This document shows positions 40,208 to 47,032 of a stretch of DNA of 47,032 nt, piece after piece. Every line of letters begins with the position of its first letter. The first letter of the stretch is position 1. Location: contig CAMKOM010000025.1 in assembly GCA_946414435.1 (NCBI GenBank), positions 1 to 47,032 of the forward strand. Reading direction: 5' to 3'. This DNA is from an uncultured Bacteroidota bacterium. Its GTDB lineage: Bacteria > Bacteroidota > Bacteroidia > Bacteroidales > SZUA-534. Under the pieces are notes generated by a model, which saw only the letters and a list, made by a program, of their open reading frames with translations, did no database searches and had not been told where the DNA came from. A program made the position numbers and the translations under genes.

Positions 40208-41140
40208 ATGTCAAGAATTTACAAATCGGCCGACGAACTGATTGGCCACACACCACTTCTGGAACTGAGCCGAATTGAGTCGGCGCACAAATTGCAGGCA
40301 AAAATCATTGCCAAACTTGAGTACTTCAACCCCGCAGGCAGCGTCAAAGACCGCATTGCAAAAGCAATGATTGAGGAAGCCGAGCGTGCCGGCAAACTGA
40401 AACCGGGGGCGGTGATTATTGAGCCGACAAGTGGAAACACAGGCATTGGTCTGGCCAGCGTGGCTGCCGCCCGCGGTTACAAAGCCATTATTGTAATGCC
40501 CGAGACGATGAGCGTTGAGCGTCGCCAACTGATGAAGGCTTACGGTGCCGAGGTTGTTCTTTCGGACGGCTCGAAAGGTATGAAGGGCGCCATCGCGAAA
40601 GCGCAGGAACTGGCCGAAGCAACGCCAAACAGTTTCATCCCCGGTCAGTTTGTGAATCCCGCCAACCCGAAGGCACACCTTGAAACCACTGGTCCTGAGA
40701 TTTTTGAGGACACCGATGGCCAAGTTGACATTTTTGTGGCTGGCGTCGGCACCGGCGGAACGGTTACGGGCGTCGGCAAATACCTGAAATCGAAAAAGCC
40801 GGGTGTGAAGATTGTAGCCGTTGAGCCCGCTTCGTCGGCAGTTTTGTCGACTGGCGTGCCAGGTCCGCACAAGATTCAGGGCATTGGCGCCGGTTTCGTT
40901 CCCGATGTGCTCGACACCAAGGTTTACGATGAGATTATAACCGTCTCGAACGAAGACGCTTTCGCCACTGGCCGCGAATTTGGCCGTACTGAGGGCGTTC
41001 TGGTTGGAATATCGTCGGGCGCGGCTTTGTGGGCAGCCATCGAGCTTGCCAAACGCCCCGAAAACAAAGGCAAGAACATTGTTGTTCTGCTGCCTGACAC
41101 TGGCGACCGCTACCTGAGCACAAGTCTGTTCTCAGAATAG
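40208..41140 (+). CDS. cysK: Cysteine synthase A
   Basis: The product is 310 residues. It forms cysteine from O-acetylserine and sulfide. The PLP lysine is in [10 protein letters not shown] near residue 42; the substrate loop is [12 protein letters not shown]; the phosphate-binding loop is [14 protein letters not shown]; the C-terminal region has [11 protein letters not shown] and [11 protein letters not shown]. It lies between metY and the Rrf2 gene and is followed by a strong terminator. The 114-bp gap before it contains TAACTTGCG, also found before the Rrf2 gene. Confidence 0.95.
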   Translation: MSRIYKSADELIGHTPLLELSRIESAHKLQAKIIAKLEYFNPAGSVKDRIAKAMIEEAERAGKLKPGAVIIEPTSGNTGIGLASVAAARGYKAIIVMPETMSVERRQLMKAYGAEVVLSDGSKGMKGAIAKAQELAEATPNSFIPGQFVNPANPKAHLETTGPEIFEDTDGQVDIFVAGVGTGGTVTGVGKYLKSKKPGVKIVAVEPASSAVLSTGVPGPHKIQGIGAGFVPDVLDTKVYDEIITVSNEDAFATGREFGRTEGVLVGISSGAALWAAIELAKRPENKGKNIVVLLPDTGDRYLSTSLFSE

Positions 41141-41153
41141 CAATGAGTAATCT

Positions 41154-41199
41154 GCACACCGGCAACCGAGGCTTTCGGCATTGCTGGTGTGCGGTTTTT
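41154..41199 (+). terminator. Terminator of the metY-cysK unit
   Basis: GCACACCGGCA (41154-41164) pairs with TGCTGGTGTGC (41182-41192) with one G-U, enclosing a smaller CCGA/TCGG stem, followed by GG and five T. Confidence 0.85.
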
Positions 41200-41275
41200 C
41201 ATTTTTAAGATTATTCGAAAAAAAATAAACCAAAAACAGATAAAAAGTAGTAACTTGCGATAACTATTCGGGATT

Positions 41276-41713
41276 ATGATGATTTCAACACGTGGAAGAT
41301 ACGCCATCAGAGTGATGATTGACCTTGCAGAGCAGGGTTCGGCGGGCTATACAAGGCTGAAAGACATTTCGGAGCGTCAGGATATTTCGCTGAAATACCT
41401 TGAGAGCATAACCACTGCATTGTCGAAGTCGGGGCTGATTGACGGTGTTCACGGCAAGGGTGGAGGCTATCGGCTCAACCGCCCAGCGCAGGAATACCGC
41501 TTGACTGAGATTCTTCACGCAACCGAAGGTTCGCTGGCACCTGTGGCTTGTTTGGGTTGCGATGCAAAGCCATGCGAGCGTACGCAAATCTGTCGCACGC
41601 TGCCCATGTGGAAGAATCTTTATGAGACAGTGAATAACTTCTTCGACAGTTATACTATTGCCGACCTGATGAAAAACGCACAGGATTTTGAATATTTGAG
41701 TGCGGGGTTATAG
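41276..41713 (+). CDS. Rrf2 family transcription regulator, IscR/CymR-like
   Basis: The product is 145 residues. The N-terminal winged helix (STRGRYAIRVMIDLAEQG, KDISERQDISLKYLESI, GKGGGYRLNRP) is the Rrf2 fold. Near residue 90-110 there are four cysteines in ACLGCDAKPCERTQICRT, close to the IscR pattern that holds an iron-sulfur cluster. By position it should control sulfur or cluster genes, most simply metY and cysK next door. Two adjacent ATGs (41276, 41279) are possible starts. It is separated from cysK by a terminator, so it has its own promoter. Confidence 0.9.
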   Translation: MMISTRGRYAIRVMIDLAEQGSAGYTRLKDISERQDISLKYLESITTALSKSGLIDGVHGKGGGYRLNRPAQEYRLTEILHATEGSLAPVACLGCDAKPCERTQICRTLPMWKNLYETVNNFFDSYTIADLMKNAQDFEYLSAGL

Positions 41714-41718
41714 TGGAG

Positions 41719-41735
41719 GGGCAAAAGATTTGCCC
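41719..41735. terminator. Small hairpin between convergent genes
   Basis: GGGCAAA and TTTGCCC pair perfectly around AGA, in the 22-bp gap between the Rrf2 gene and the MORN-repeat gene. The tail TTATTT is only weakly T-rich, so it is a weak terminator at best. Confidence 0.45.
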
Positions 41736-43451
41736 TTATTTCACTTTCCCTCGGTTGTCGATTTTTGTCTTCACCAATTTGTCATTTTTGTAAGTGGCTT
41801 CGAACACCACTTCACCTTTAATGGTCAGTACTTTGTATGTGCCGTTTCTCAGACCGTTTTTATAATTGATTTCGGTGTTTAGCGGCCCTTCGTCGTACCA
41901 AGTCAGCCATTGGCCGTCTTCGCGGCCATTCTTGTATTGCTCTTGGCGCAATTGTTTGCCATATTGGTTGTAATATTTCCAGATGCCTTCTTTTATGCCT
42001 TTGGTGTAGGAGCCTTCATATTCCTTTGATCCGTTTTCGCGGAACGATTGATATGTACCGTCGTAAACACCGTCCGAGTAGTTCTCAACAAGTTGTGGCA
42101 ACCCGCCTTCGTACCAATAGGTGGCCGTGCCGTGCTTGATGTTCTGTCGGTAGTTGACAACATACTGGCGGTCACCATTTGGGTAGTATCCGTTCCAGGT
42201 GCTGTCCATCATTCCGTCGCGAAACCAGCCCGTCTGCTCGGTCTGGCCGTCCTCGTACCACTGAATCCAGTGGCCCGACTCGCGGCCATTGTCGAAATCG
42301 CCCTCGTGGAATTTCTTGCCGTCTTCGTAGTAAACAATCCAGTGCCCATGCTTTTTGCCATGCTTGAAATCGCCGTCTTTCCATATTTGTCCGTTGGCGT
42401 ACCAATATGTCCAATGTCCGTCCATAACGCCATCCACGTAGTTTCCTTCGTTACCCTTCTGTCCGTCGGTGCGCCAATAGGTCCACAAGCCGTCCTGAAC
42501 ATCGTTTTTGAAATTTCCTTCAATGTCGAGTTTCCCGTCTTCGTGCCACCAAGTGGCTTTGCCGTTTTTCTTATCGTCGACAAAATTTATTTCGTCTGAT
42601 TTCTCGCCAGAAACAAACCAGTCGGTTTGCAAACCGTTCTTTTTGCCGTTGCTGTAGCAGACACGCATCTTCTGCTTGCCGTCAAAATACCAAAAATTCC
42701 ATACGCCATCTTTTTGATTATCTTTTAGATGGCCTTCCATTTCCTTCTGCCCGTTGGCATAGTAGCGAATGTTGACGCCGTTTTCGTAGTTCATCTCGCT
42801 TTTTAGATTGCCTTCGCGATAGTAGGTGAGCCATTTCCCAACCTCGATTCCAGCCTTGTAGTGTCCGCTGCTCATCATTTTCCCGTTCGGATAATAGCGC
42901 TTCCAAAGGCTGTCCTCGCGTCCGTTGAGGTAGAATCCAGTTTCTTTGATTTGCCCTGATTGATAATAAGTTGTGAACGAGCCCTTGCCGTCCACAACGG
43001 TCTGCTTCTTGCCGTCTTCCCAATAGTTCAGCAACAGCAGCGAGTCGCCCGAGCGGCTTTCCTCGCGGTATTTCAACCCCGAGCCGTTGTAATAGGTCCA
43101 AGTGCTGTCTTTCTTCCCAAGTTTGTAGAACCCCTCAACCTTCGGGCTGCCGTTCAGGTAGTTCTCAACGTAGCGGCCGTGCATAATGCCATTGCGGAAC
43201 TCGCCTTGATTCTGGATTTTGCCATTGCTGAAAAAGTATGTCAGCCGCCCGTGCACCGCACCATTGCGGAACTCTATTTCTTCCGTTTTCACGCCGGTGC
43301 TGTCATAGTAGGTCCAAAGTCCGTTTTCCTTCCCTTGAACCAAAACACCTTCGCTGGCCACTTGGCCGTTTTTGTATTTGTTCTCTATTCTCTCTTGTGC
43401 GTTGGCTGTTGCCGATAACGCAATTAGCAGTATGACAATAATTTGTTTCAT
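41736..43451 (-). CDS. Secreted MORN-like repeat protein (YwqK/MORN_2 type)
   Basis: The product is 571 residues. After a signal peptide (MKQIIVILLIALSATANAQ) nearly the whole protein is about 23 repeats of 22-24 residues of the form YxxGxKxxEGxxxxGxxxGxWxxY, rich in Tyr, Trp, Gly and Asn. This is the MORN_2/YwqK type, often annotated as antitoxin component YwqK although no toxin is seen here. Repeats of this type form extended beta hairpins and may act as surface scaffolds. Location is periplasmic or outer surface. The ATG at 43451 is chosen because it starts a clean signal peptide. It converges with the Rrf2 gene. Confidence 0.85.
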   Translation of the reverse strand: MKQIIVILLIALSATANAQERIENKYKNGQVASEGVLVQGKENGLWTYYDSTGVKTEEIEFRNGAVHGRLTYFFSNGKIQNQGEFRNGIMHGRYVENYLNGSPKVEGFYKLGKKDSTWTYYNGSGLKYREESRSGDSLLLLNYWEDGKKQTVVDGKGSFTTYYQSGQIKETGFYLNGREDSLWKRYYPNGKMMSSGHYKAGIEVGKWLTYYREGNLKSEMNYENGVNIRYYANGQKEMEGHLKDNQKDGVWNFWYFDGKQKMRVCYSNGKKNGLQTDWFVSGEKSDEINFVDDKKNGKATWWHEDGKLDIEGNFKNDVQDGLWTYWRTDGQKGNEGNYVDGVMDGHWTYWYANGQIWKDGDFKHGKKHGHWIVYYEDGKKFHEGDFDNGRESGHWIQWYEDGQTEQTGWFRDGMMDSTWNGYYPNGDRQYVVNYRQNIKHGTATYWYEGGLPQLVENYSDGVYDGTYQSFRENGSKEYEGSYTKGIKEGIWKYYNQYGKQLRQEQYKNGREDGQWLTWYDEGPLNTEINYKNGLRNGTYKVLTIKGEVVFEATYKNDKLVKTKIDNRGKVK

Positions 43452-43667
43452 CTGTTTTAGATTTTTCAGCAATAGGGCAAATCTAATGTTTTTGTTTTTA
43501 TCAGCGAATTAAACGCATAAAAACAATAGTTCTGTTTGACTAACGGAAACACAACAATCTGCTGAATGGGCGACTTTGTATAGTCTGGCGACCGCAAAAA
43601 AACGAGCCGAATTATGCCGTGTGTCATTTTATCCTATATTTCGTCACTTTTTTAACAACTACTATTT

Positions 43668-45722
43668 ATGATGAATTATAGAAGGTTGGCTCTTGCGTTG
43701 TGTTCTGTCATGGGAATTTGCAACGCCGGGGCACAGGAAGTTGCTGACAGCAACGATTACCACTATCTTACCACGGCCAACACGGTCATCAATGTTGACG
43801 ATTTTGCGACAGGTGTTGAAACCGATGTATGGCATTTTCTGATTGGAAAAATTCCCGGACTCGATATCACTATCGAAGGTGAGTCGGCTTATGGCATCGG
43901 AGCGTTCAGAATGCGCGGCGGGCCGTCGGCAATGTCCAATAAAAGCGACTTGCTTTGGGTTGTCGATGGATTGTATCAGCCTTGCGGTGACGTTATTTCC
44001 GCACTCAATCCGAATGACATTGAATCGATTCGAGTTATGCGTGACGCAGCAGCCATTGCGCCATACGGCGAAGCTGGTGCCAACGGCGTTGTTGTGATTA
44101 AAACACGCCATCCGTCAGACGGGAAACTGACTTTTGCCTACGATGGCAACGGGTCGATGAATACCTACGACTTTGATAAAGACAACAGGTCGTACAGCAC
44201 CAAACACAATGTTTCGATGTCGGGAGCAGTGGCCGATATGCCTTATCGCGCGGCTTTTGGCTATAACCTTATAAACAGCGTGTGGGACAATGTGGACGTA
44301 GAACGCTTTTCTGGCAATTTGTGGTTTGGTCCGCGCCTTTTCGACAATCATCTTCGTATAGACGTGAACGGTTACAGCAGGTGGGAGAGCAATTGGTTAA
44401 TCAACACAGAGATGGCCAATAGAAATATCATTTGCCGAGCAGCAATCGATTATGCGGTTCATTCGCTTGAATCGCTGCACGTTAACTTGACCGGCGGCAT
44501 CAATTATCATAGCGCGGAACTATCTTCCGACGATGTCAATGAAGTTTCTGACCGAACCGACAAAATGCTTGACGCCAATATCAATTACAATCATCAGTTT
44601 GCTGAAAAACAAAGTGTTGAAGGCAGAGTGGGGGTGTCGTTGTGGGATAATCAATTGGACGAAACCGCTTTCTACGCGCAGGTTTATGCGAACATGGGCA
44701 GCATATTCTTAAACGCCAACGCTCGCTATTCATCTATCGACCAGGAATTTGGCGATAATCAGAAACGCCTGTCTGCATCGTATTCGATGGGTGTAAAACC
44801 GATTGACGCGCTCACGGTGCGTGCCGGTGTGGGCGCCCTGGGACTAAATGCCGGCGAAAAACCATCGCGCAACTATTCCGACAATGCAGTTGGCAAAACG
44901 TTGTCAATCAACTTGGGAACTGATTTCAACTTCATAAAAAACAGGCTGTCAGGTTCTGTTGATTTCTATTATCACAAGAATTATGATGAAAAGCCAAACT
45001 ATATTGAAGAAGATGGCGGATATTTCTTTCATCGAAACGTCGACTTGGACGCGCTGTCGCTTAACAACCGAGGAATCGAATTGTTGTTGAATGCCAAAAT
45101 AATTGATGCAGAACGTGTTAAATGGTATGTCCGGACAACGTTCGCAGCCAATAAATATGCTGTGGGATACGAAAATCCTGAGCATCCGGTTTTGCAGCAA
45201 ACGGATGACGGAATGATATTTATGGCTGAAGACGGTGGCAAGCCGTTGACATTCTTTGTAATGGAAAATGTCTATACAAAAGACGGCAACAAGTATCCGG
45301 GTCTTTATCGCGATTTGGATGGCGATGGTGAAATAACAGAAAAAGACTATGTCCCGTATCACAGCCCTATACCGACGGCAACGGCTGGATTCAGTACTCG
45401 TCTTGATGTGTATGGTGCTTATCTTCAAATAGACGGCCATTCCCAAATCGACCGGTATAATATCATTGGCATCTCAACGCCGGAATCTTGCGACGTGCAC
45501 AATTCGTCGTTCTTGCGCATCGACAATATAGTTTTGGGATACAAGTTTGACAATAATGGATTGAGCGGGAAAATATATGTGGCCGCCAGCGATATGATGG
45601 TATTCACCAAGGCCGAAACTAGAGACCCGGAGCTGGTCATCGGCTACGATCAGGGTTATAATTTCCGCCGTCCGACAATTTTCAGTGTCGGCTTAAAACT
45701 TAATATCAATTTGAAAGACTGA
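43668..45722 (+). CDS. Short SusC/RagA-like TonB-dependent receptor
   Basis: The product is 684 residues. A signal peptide ends near CNAGAQ. A SusC-like plug follows (about 45-145) with FLIGKIPGLDITIEGES, FRMRGGPSA, LLWVVDGLYQ and SIRVMRDAAAIAPYGEAGANGVVVIKT. The rest is a beta-barrel rich in alternating aromatic strands, ending FSVGLKLNINLKD. The usual N-terminal carboxypeptidase-regulatory domain is missing, and the protein is about 300 residues shorter than typical SusC. It is coupled to the next lipoprotein gene (5 bp). The substrate is unknown. Two ATGs (43668, 43671) can start it. The gene is fairly AT-rich. Confidence 0.85.
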   Translation: MMNYRRLALALCSVMGICNAGAQEVADSNDYHYLTTANTVINVDDFATGVETDVWHFLIGKIPGLDITIEGESAYGIGAFRMRGGPSAMSNKSDLLWVVDGLYQPCGDVISALNPNDIESIRVMRDAAAIAPYGEAGANGVVVIKTRHPSDGKLTFAYDGNGSMNTYDFDKDNRSYSTKHNVSMSGAVADMPYRAAFGYNLINSVWDNVDVERFSGNLWFGPRLFDNHLRIDVNGYSRWESNWLINTEMANRNIICRAAIDYAVHSLESLHVNLTGGINYHSAELSSDDVNEVSDRTDKMLDANINYNHQFAEKQSVEGRVGVSLWDNQLDETAFYAQVYANMGSIFLNANARYSSIDQEFGDNQKRLSASYSMGVKPIDALTVRAGVGALGLNAGEKPSRNYSDNAVGKTLSINLGTDFNFIKNRLSGSVDFYYHKNYDEKPNYIEEDGGYFFHRNVDLDALSLNNRGIELLLNAKIIDAERVKWYVRTTFAANKYAVGYENPEHPVLQQTDDGMIFMAEDGGKPLTFFVMENVYTKDGNKYPGLYRDLDGDGEITEKDYVPYHSPIPTATAGFSTRLDVYGAYLQIDGHSQIDRYNIIGISTPESCDVHNSSFLRIDNIVLGYKFDNNGLSGKIYVAASDMMVFTKAETRDPELVIGYDQGYNFRRPTIFSVGLKLNINLKD

Positions 45723-45727
45723 ATGCT

Positions 45728-46900
45728 ATGAAAAAGATAGAAACAATATTTTGTATGGCATTGATGCTGCTTGTTTTATCAACATGCAGCAACGATAGTA
45801 TTGAGCATGCAGTAGTGCAGGACGTTTCCGGTATTGACTTGATTGTAGGGCACTATAACAATTATTTTATACTTAATTGGTCGCAGCCCAAAATACGCAC
45901 CAATAAAGGCGATTATGCAGTGCTATTGCATAGTGAACACTCATACAACATCTACGTGAAAGGCGCTGATGACGACTCTTTCGTTTATTTAAAATACGCA
46001 TACGATGGTGAAGCGCTTATTTATAGCGAAGAGATATTATCGGTAATTGGCTATGGCCACGACAAGGTCGTTTTCGGCATTAAACTGAGAAATGATACTC
46101 AAGAATCAGATTTTCTCACAATATCAGACAATTACGATATTGCTGATCAGCCAGATCCCGATCAAGACGATGTGGTAATTACCGTATCGGCTGATAATGA
46201 CGGGGGCACTGTGACTGGCGGCGGCACATACGCTTATCTGAGCACGGTGACGCTCACAGCTGTGCCTAACGAAGGTTATGAGTTCGATAGGTGGAATGAT
46301 GGTTCAACCGTAAACCCAAGAGAGATTACCGCTTTTAAAGATTTGAATTTGGTGGCTTATTTTTATGAGTGCGACAAGAATCTCTATCCTGCAGGCACAT
46401 TGTCGAATGGATGGATAGTATGTGGGCAGAATCAATATAGAGATATGACATACTCAATTGATATAGTGCATAGCGGAATTGAGCCTGGCGACACCTGCGA
46501 TGCGCAATTAATCTCGCCATGTTGGAAAAATATCGGGGAAAAAGGCGATTTGCTCTTTCTTCAGATTGAAGCAAAGTATGAAGGTGAAGCCGAAGAAGGT
46601 GTTTTGCGCATCTTCCCCGATAAAGTTTTCTATAACAAAACGCCAAATATGCAGTTGCTTGATAATAACAGACCTGCCGATGTGTATGAAGAGGCTCTGC
46701 CCAATAAGACTGATTATTGGATATCATTAGGTCCAAGTTATGTAATCGGTCCCGATGGCGCCGATTCAATTCGCGTCAACATCGGATTTGGCGGCGTTCC
46801 AGGTACTTATAGTTTCAGAATGGTTAGGCTTGATACTTACGATTGGGATGAAGAAGAAGAAAAATGTGTGGGAAAATACTGGTATAGAGAAGATGATTGA
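45728..46900 (+). CDS. Lipoprotein with InlB B-repeat-like domain
   Basis: The product is 390 residues. A lipoprotein signal ends VLSTC (Cys20). A beta-rich region (about 25-140) is followed by an acidic linker PDPDQDD and one InlB B-like (Listeria-Bacteroides) repeat, residues about 152-212, recognised by GGTVTGGGTYAYLSTVTLTA, VPNEGYEFDRWNDGS and DLNLVAYF. The C-terminal about 170 residues are unfamiliar and may be a ligand-binding beta-sandwich. It begins 5 bp after the SusC-like gene, in the place where SusD normally lies, but shows no SusD features. It is probably the surface partner of that receptor. A terminator follows. Confidence 0.82.
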   Translation: MKKIETIFCMALMLLVLSTCSNDSIEHAVVQDVSGIDLIVGHYNNYFILNWSQPKIRTNKGDYAVLLHSEHSYNIYVKGADDDSFVYLKYAYDGEALIYSEEILSVIGYGHDKVVFGIKLRNDTQESDFLTISDNYDIADQPDPDQDDVVITVSADNDGGTVTGGGTYAYLSTVTLTAVPNEGYEFDRWNDGSTVNPREITAFKDLNLVAYFYECDKNLYPAGTLSNGWIVCGQNQYRDMTYSIDIVHSGIEPGDTCDAQLISPCWKNIGEKGDLLFLQIEAKYEGEAEEGVLRIFPDKVFYNKTPNMQLLDNNRPADVYEEALPNKTDYWISLGPSYVIGPDGADSIRVNIGFGGVPGTYSFRMVRLDTYDWDEEEEKCVGKYWYREDD

Positions 46901-46937
46901 TAGCATCAACTGTTGCAGTACAAAAGCTTTAAAATAG

Positions 46938-46966
46938 AAAAGCCGATTCGTTTGAATCGGCTTTTT
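46938..46966. terminator. Bidirectional terminator between the lipoprotein and tRNA-His genes
   Basis: AGCCGATTC (46941-46949) and GAATCGGCT (46954-46962) pair perfectly, with A on the left and five T on the right. It can end the plus-strand lipoprotein transcript and the minus-strand tRNA transcript. Confidence 0.85.
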
Positions 46967-46971
46967 GTTAG

Positions 46972-47032
46972 GGTGCGGGGTGGGGCTCGAACCCACGACA
47001 TTCAGAACCACAATCTGACGCTCTAACCAACT
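46972..47032 (-). tRNA. tRNA-His (anticodon GTG), partial
   Basis: On the minus strand the anticodon stem TCAGA/TCTGA carries loop TTGTGGT, anticodon GTG. The T arm is GTGGG TTCGAGC CCCAC, followed by acceptor CCCGCAC and C73. The D arm start and the 5' acceptor strand are beyond the window edge. Confidence 0.92.

Noticed and set aside
41736-43451. Toxin-antitoxin pair including the YwqK-like protein
   Set aside because: The protein has a signal peptide and no toxin gene adjoins it; the antitoxin label is a family name only.
1-47032. CRISPR array, insertion sequence or prophage
   Set aside because: No regularly spaced direct repeats, transposase, integrase or phage structural genes were seen. 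The Fic and restriction genes have border repeats but no mobility gene.

Overview
The window is chromosomal DNA from a member of the Bacteroidetes, most likely order Bacteroidales. Supporting signs are: promoter boxes of the TAnnTTTG type in front of many genes and an almost complete lack of Shine-Dalgarno sites; a three-subunit succinate dehydrogenase/fumarate reductase with a single five-helix cytochrome b; a type III glutamine synthetase; the lineage-specific small protein DUF4295 beside L28 and L33; a ribosomal protein S16 with a long Ala/Glu-rich tail; PorX, GldD and GldE of the type IX secretion/gliding system; and a SusC-like receptor. Genus and species cannot be read from the sequence.

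Layout: 0-2.4 kb holds a sigma-54-type response regulator and its histidine kinase. 2.5-7.4 kb holds peptidase T, a YgjP-like metallopeptidase, the 4.5S SRP RNA, porX, rimM and rpsP. 7.75-11.2 kb is the sdhCAB/frdCAB operon. 11.2-15.6 kb is an accessory segment: a class II Fic protein with its own palindromic operator, sitting between two 26-bp direct repeats; a promoter, long hairpin and terminator that look like an undescribed small RNA; an HpaII-type restriction-modification pair; and a striking four-arm palindrome. 15.7-27.1 kb is housekeeping: tilS, recJ, an LptF/G permease, tgt, tRNA-Gly(CCC), purC, phoH, glnN and a serine hydrolase lipoprotein. 27.2-34.5 kb is a long minus-strand block: rpmB-rpmG-DUF4295, a terminator, then ftsY-rimO, then two ssb genes, gldE, gldD, a phosphopantetheinyl transferase and a GGGP synthase. 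34.6-41.7 kb holds pncC, a small unknown gene, a VWA membrane protein with fabG, and a sulfur-assimilation cluster (metY, cysK, Rrf2 regulator). 41.7-47 kb holds a MORN-like repeat protein, a short SusC-like receptor with an InlB-repeat lipoprotein, and a partial tRNA-His.

Themes: protein targeting (SRP RNA and FtsY lie in the same window), type IX secretion (PorX, GldD, GldE), anaerobic succinate metabolism, and cysteine/homocysteine synthesis with a likely local repressor. The best candidates for something undescribed are in 11.2-15.6 kb. There, two separate gene modules are bounded by short direct repeats, each has palindromic sites at its promoter or start codon, and a structured RNA candidate lies between them. 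All functional calls rest on reading motifs by eye; no database search or folding program was run.
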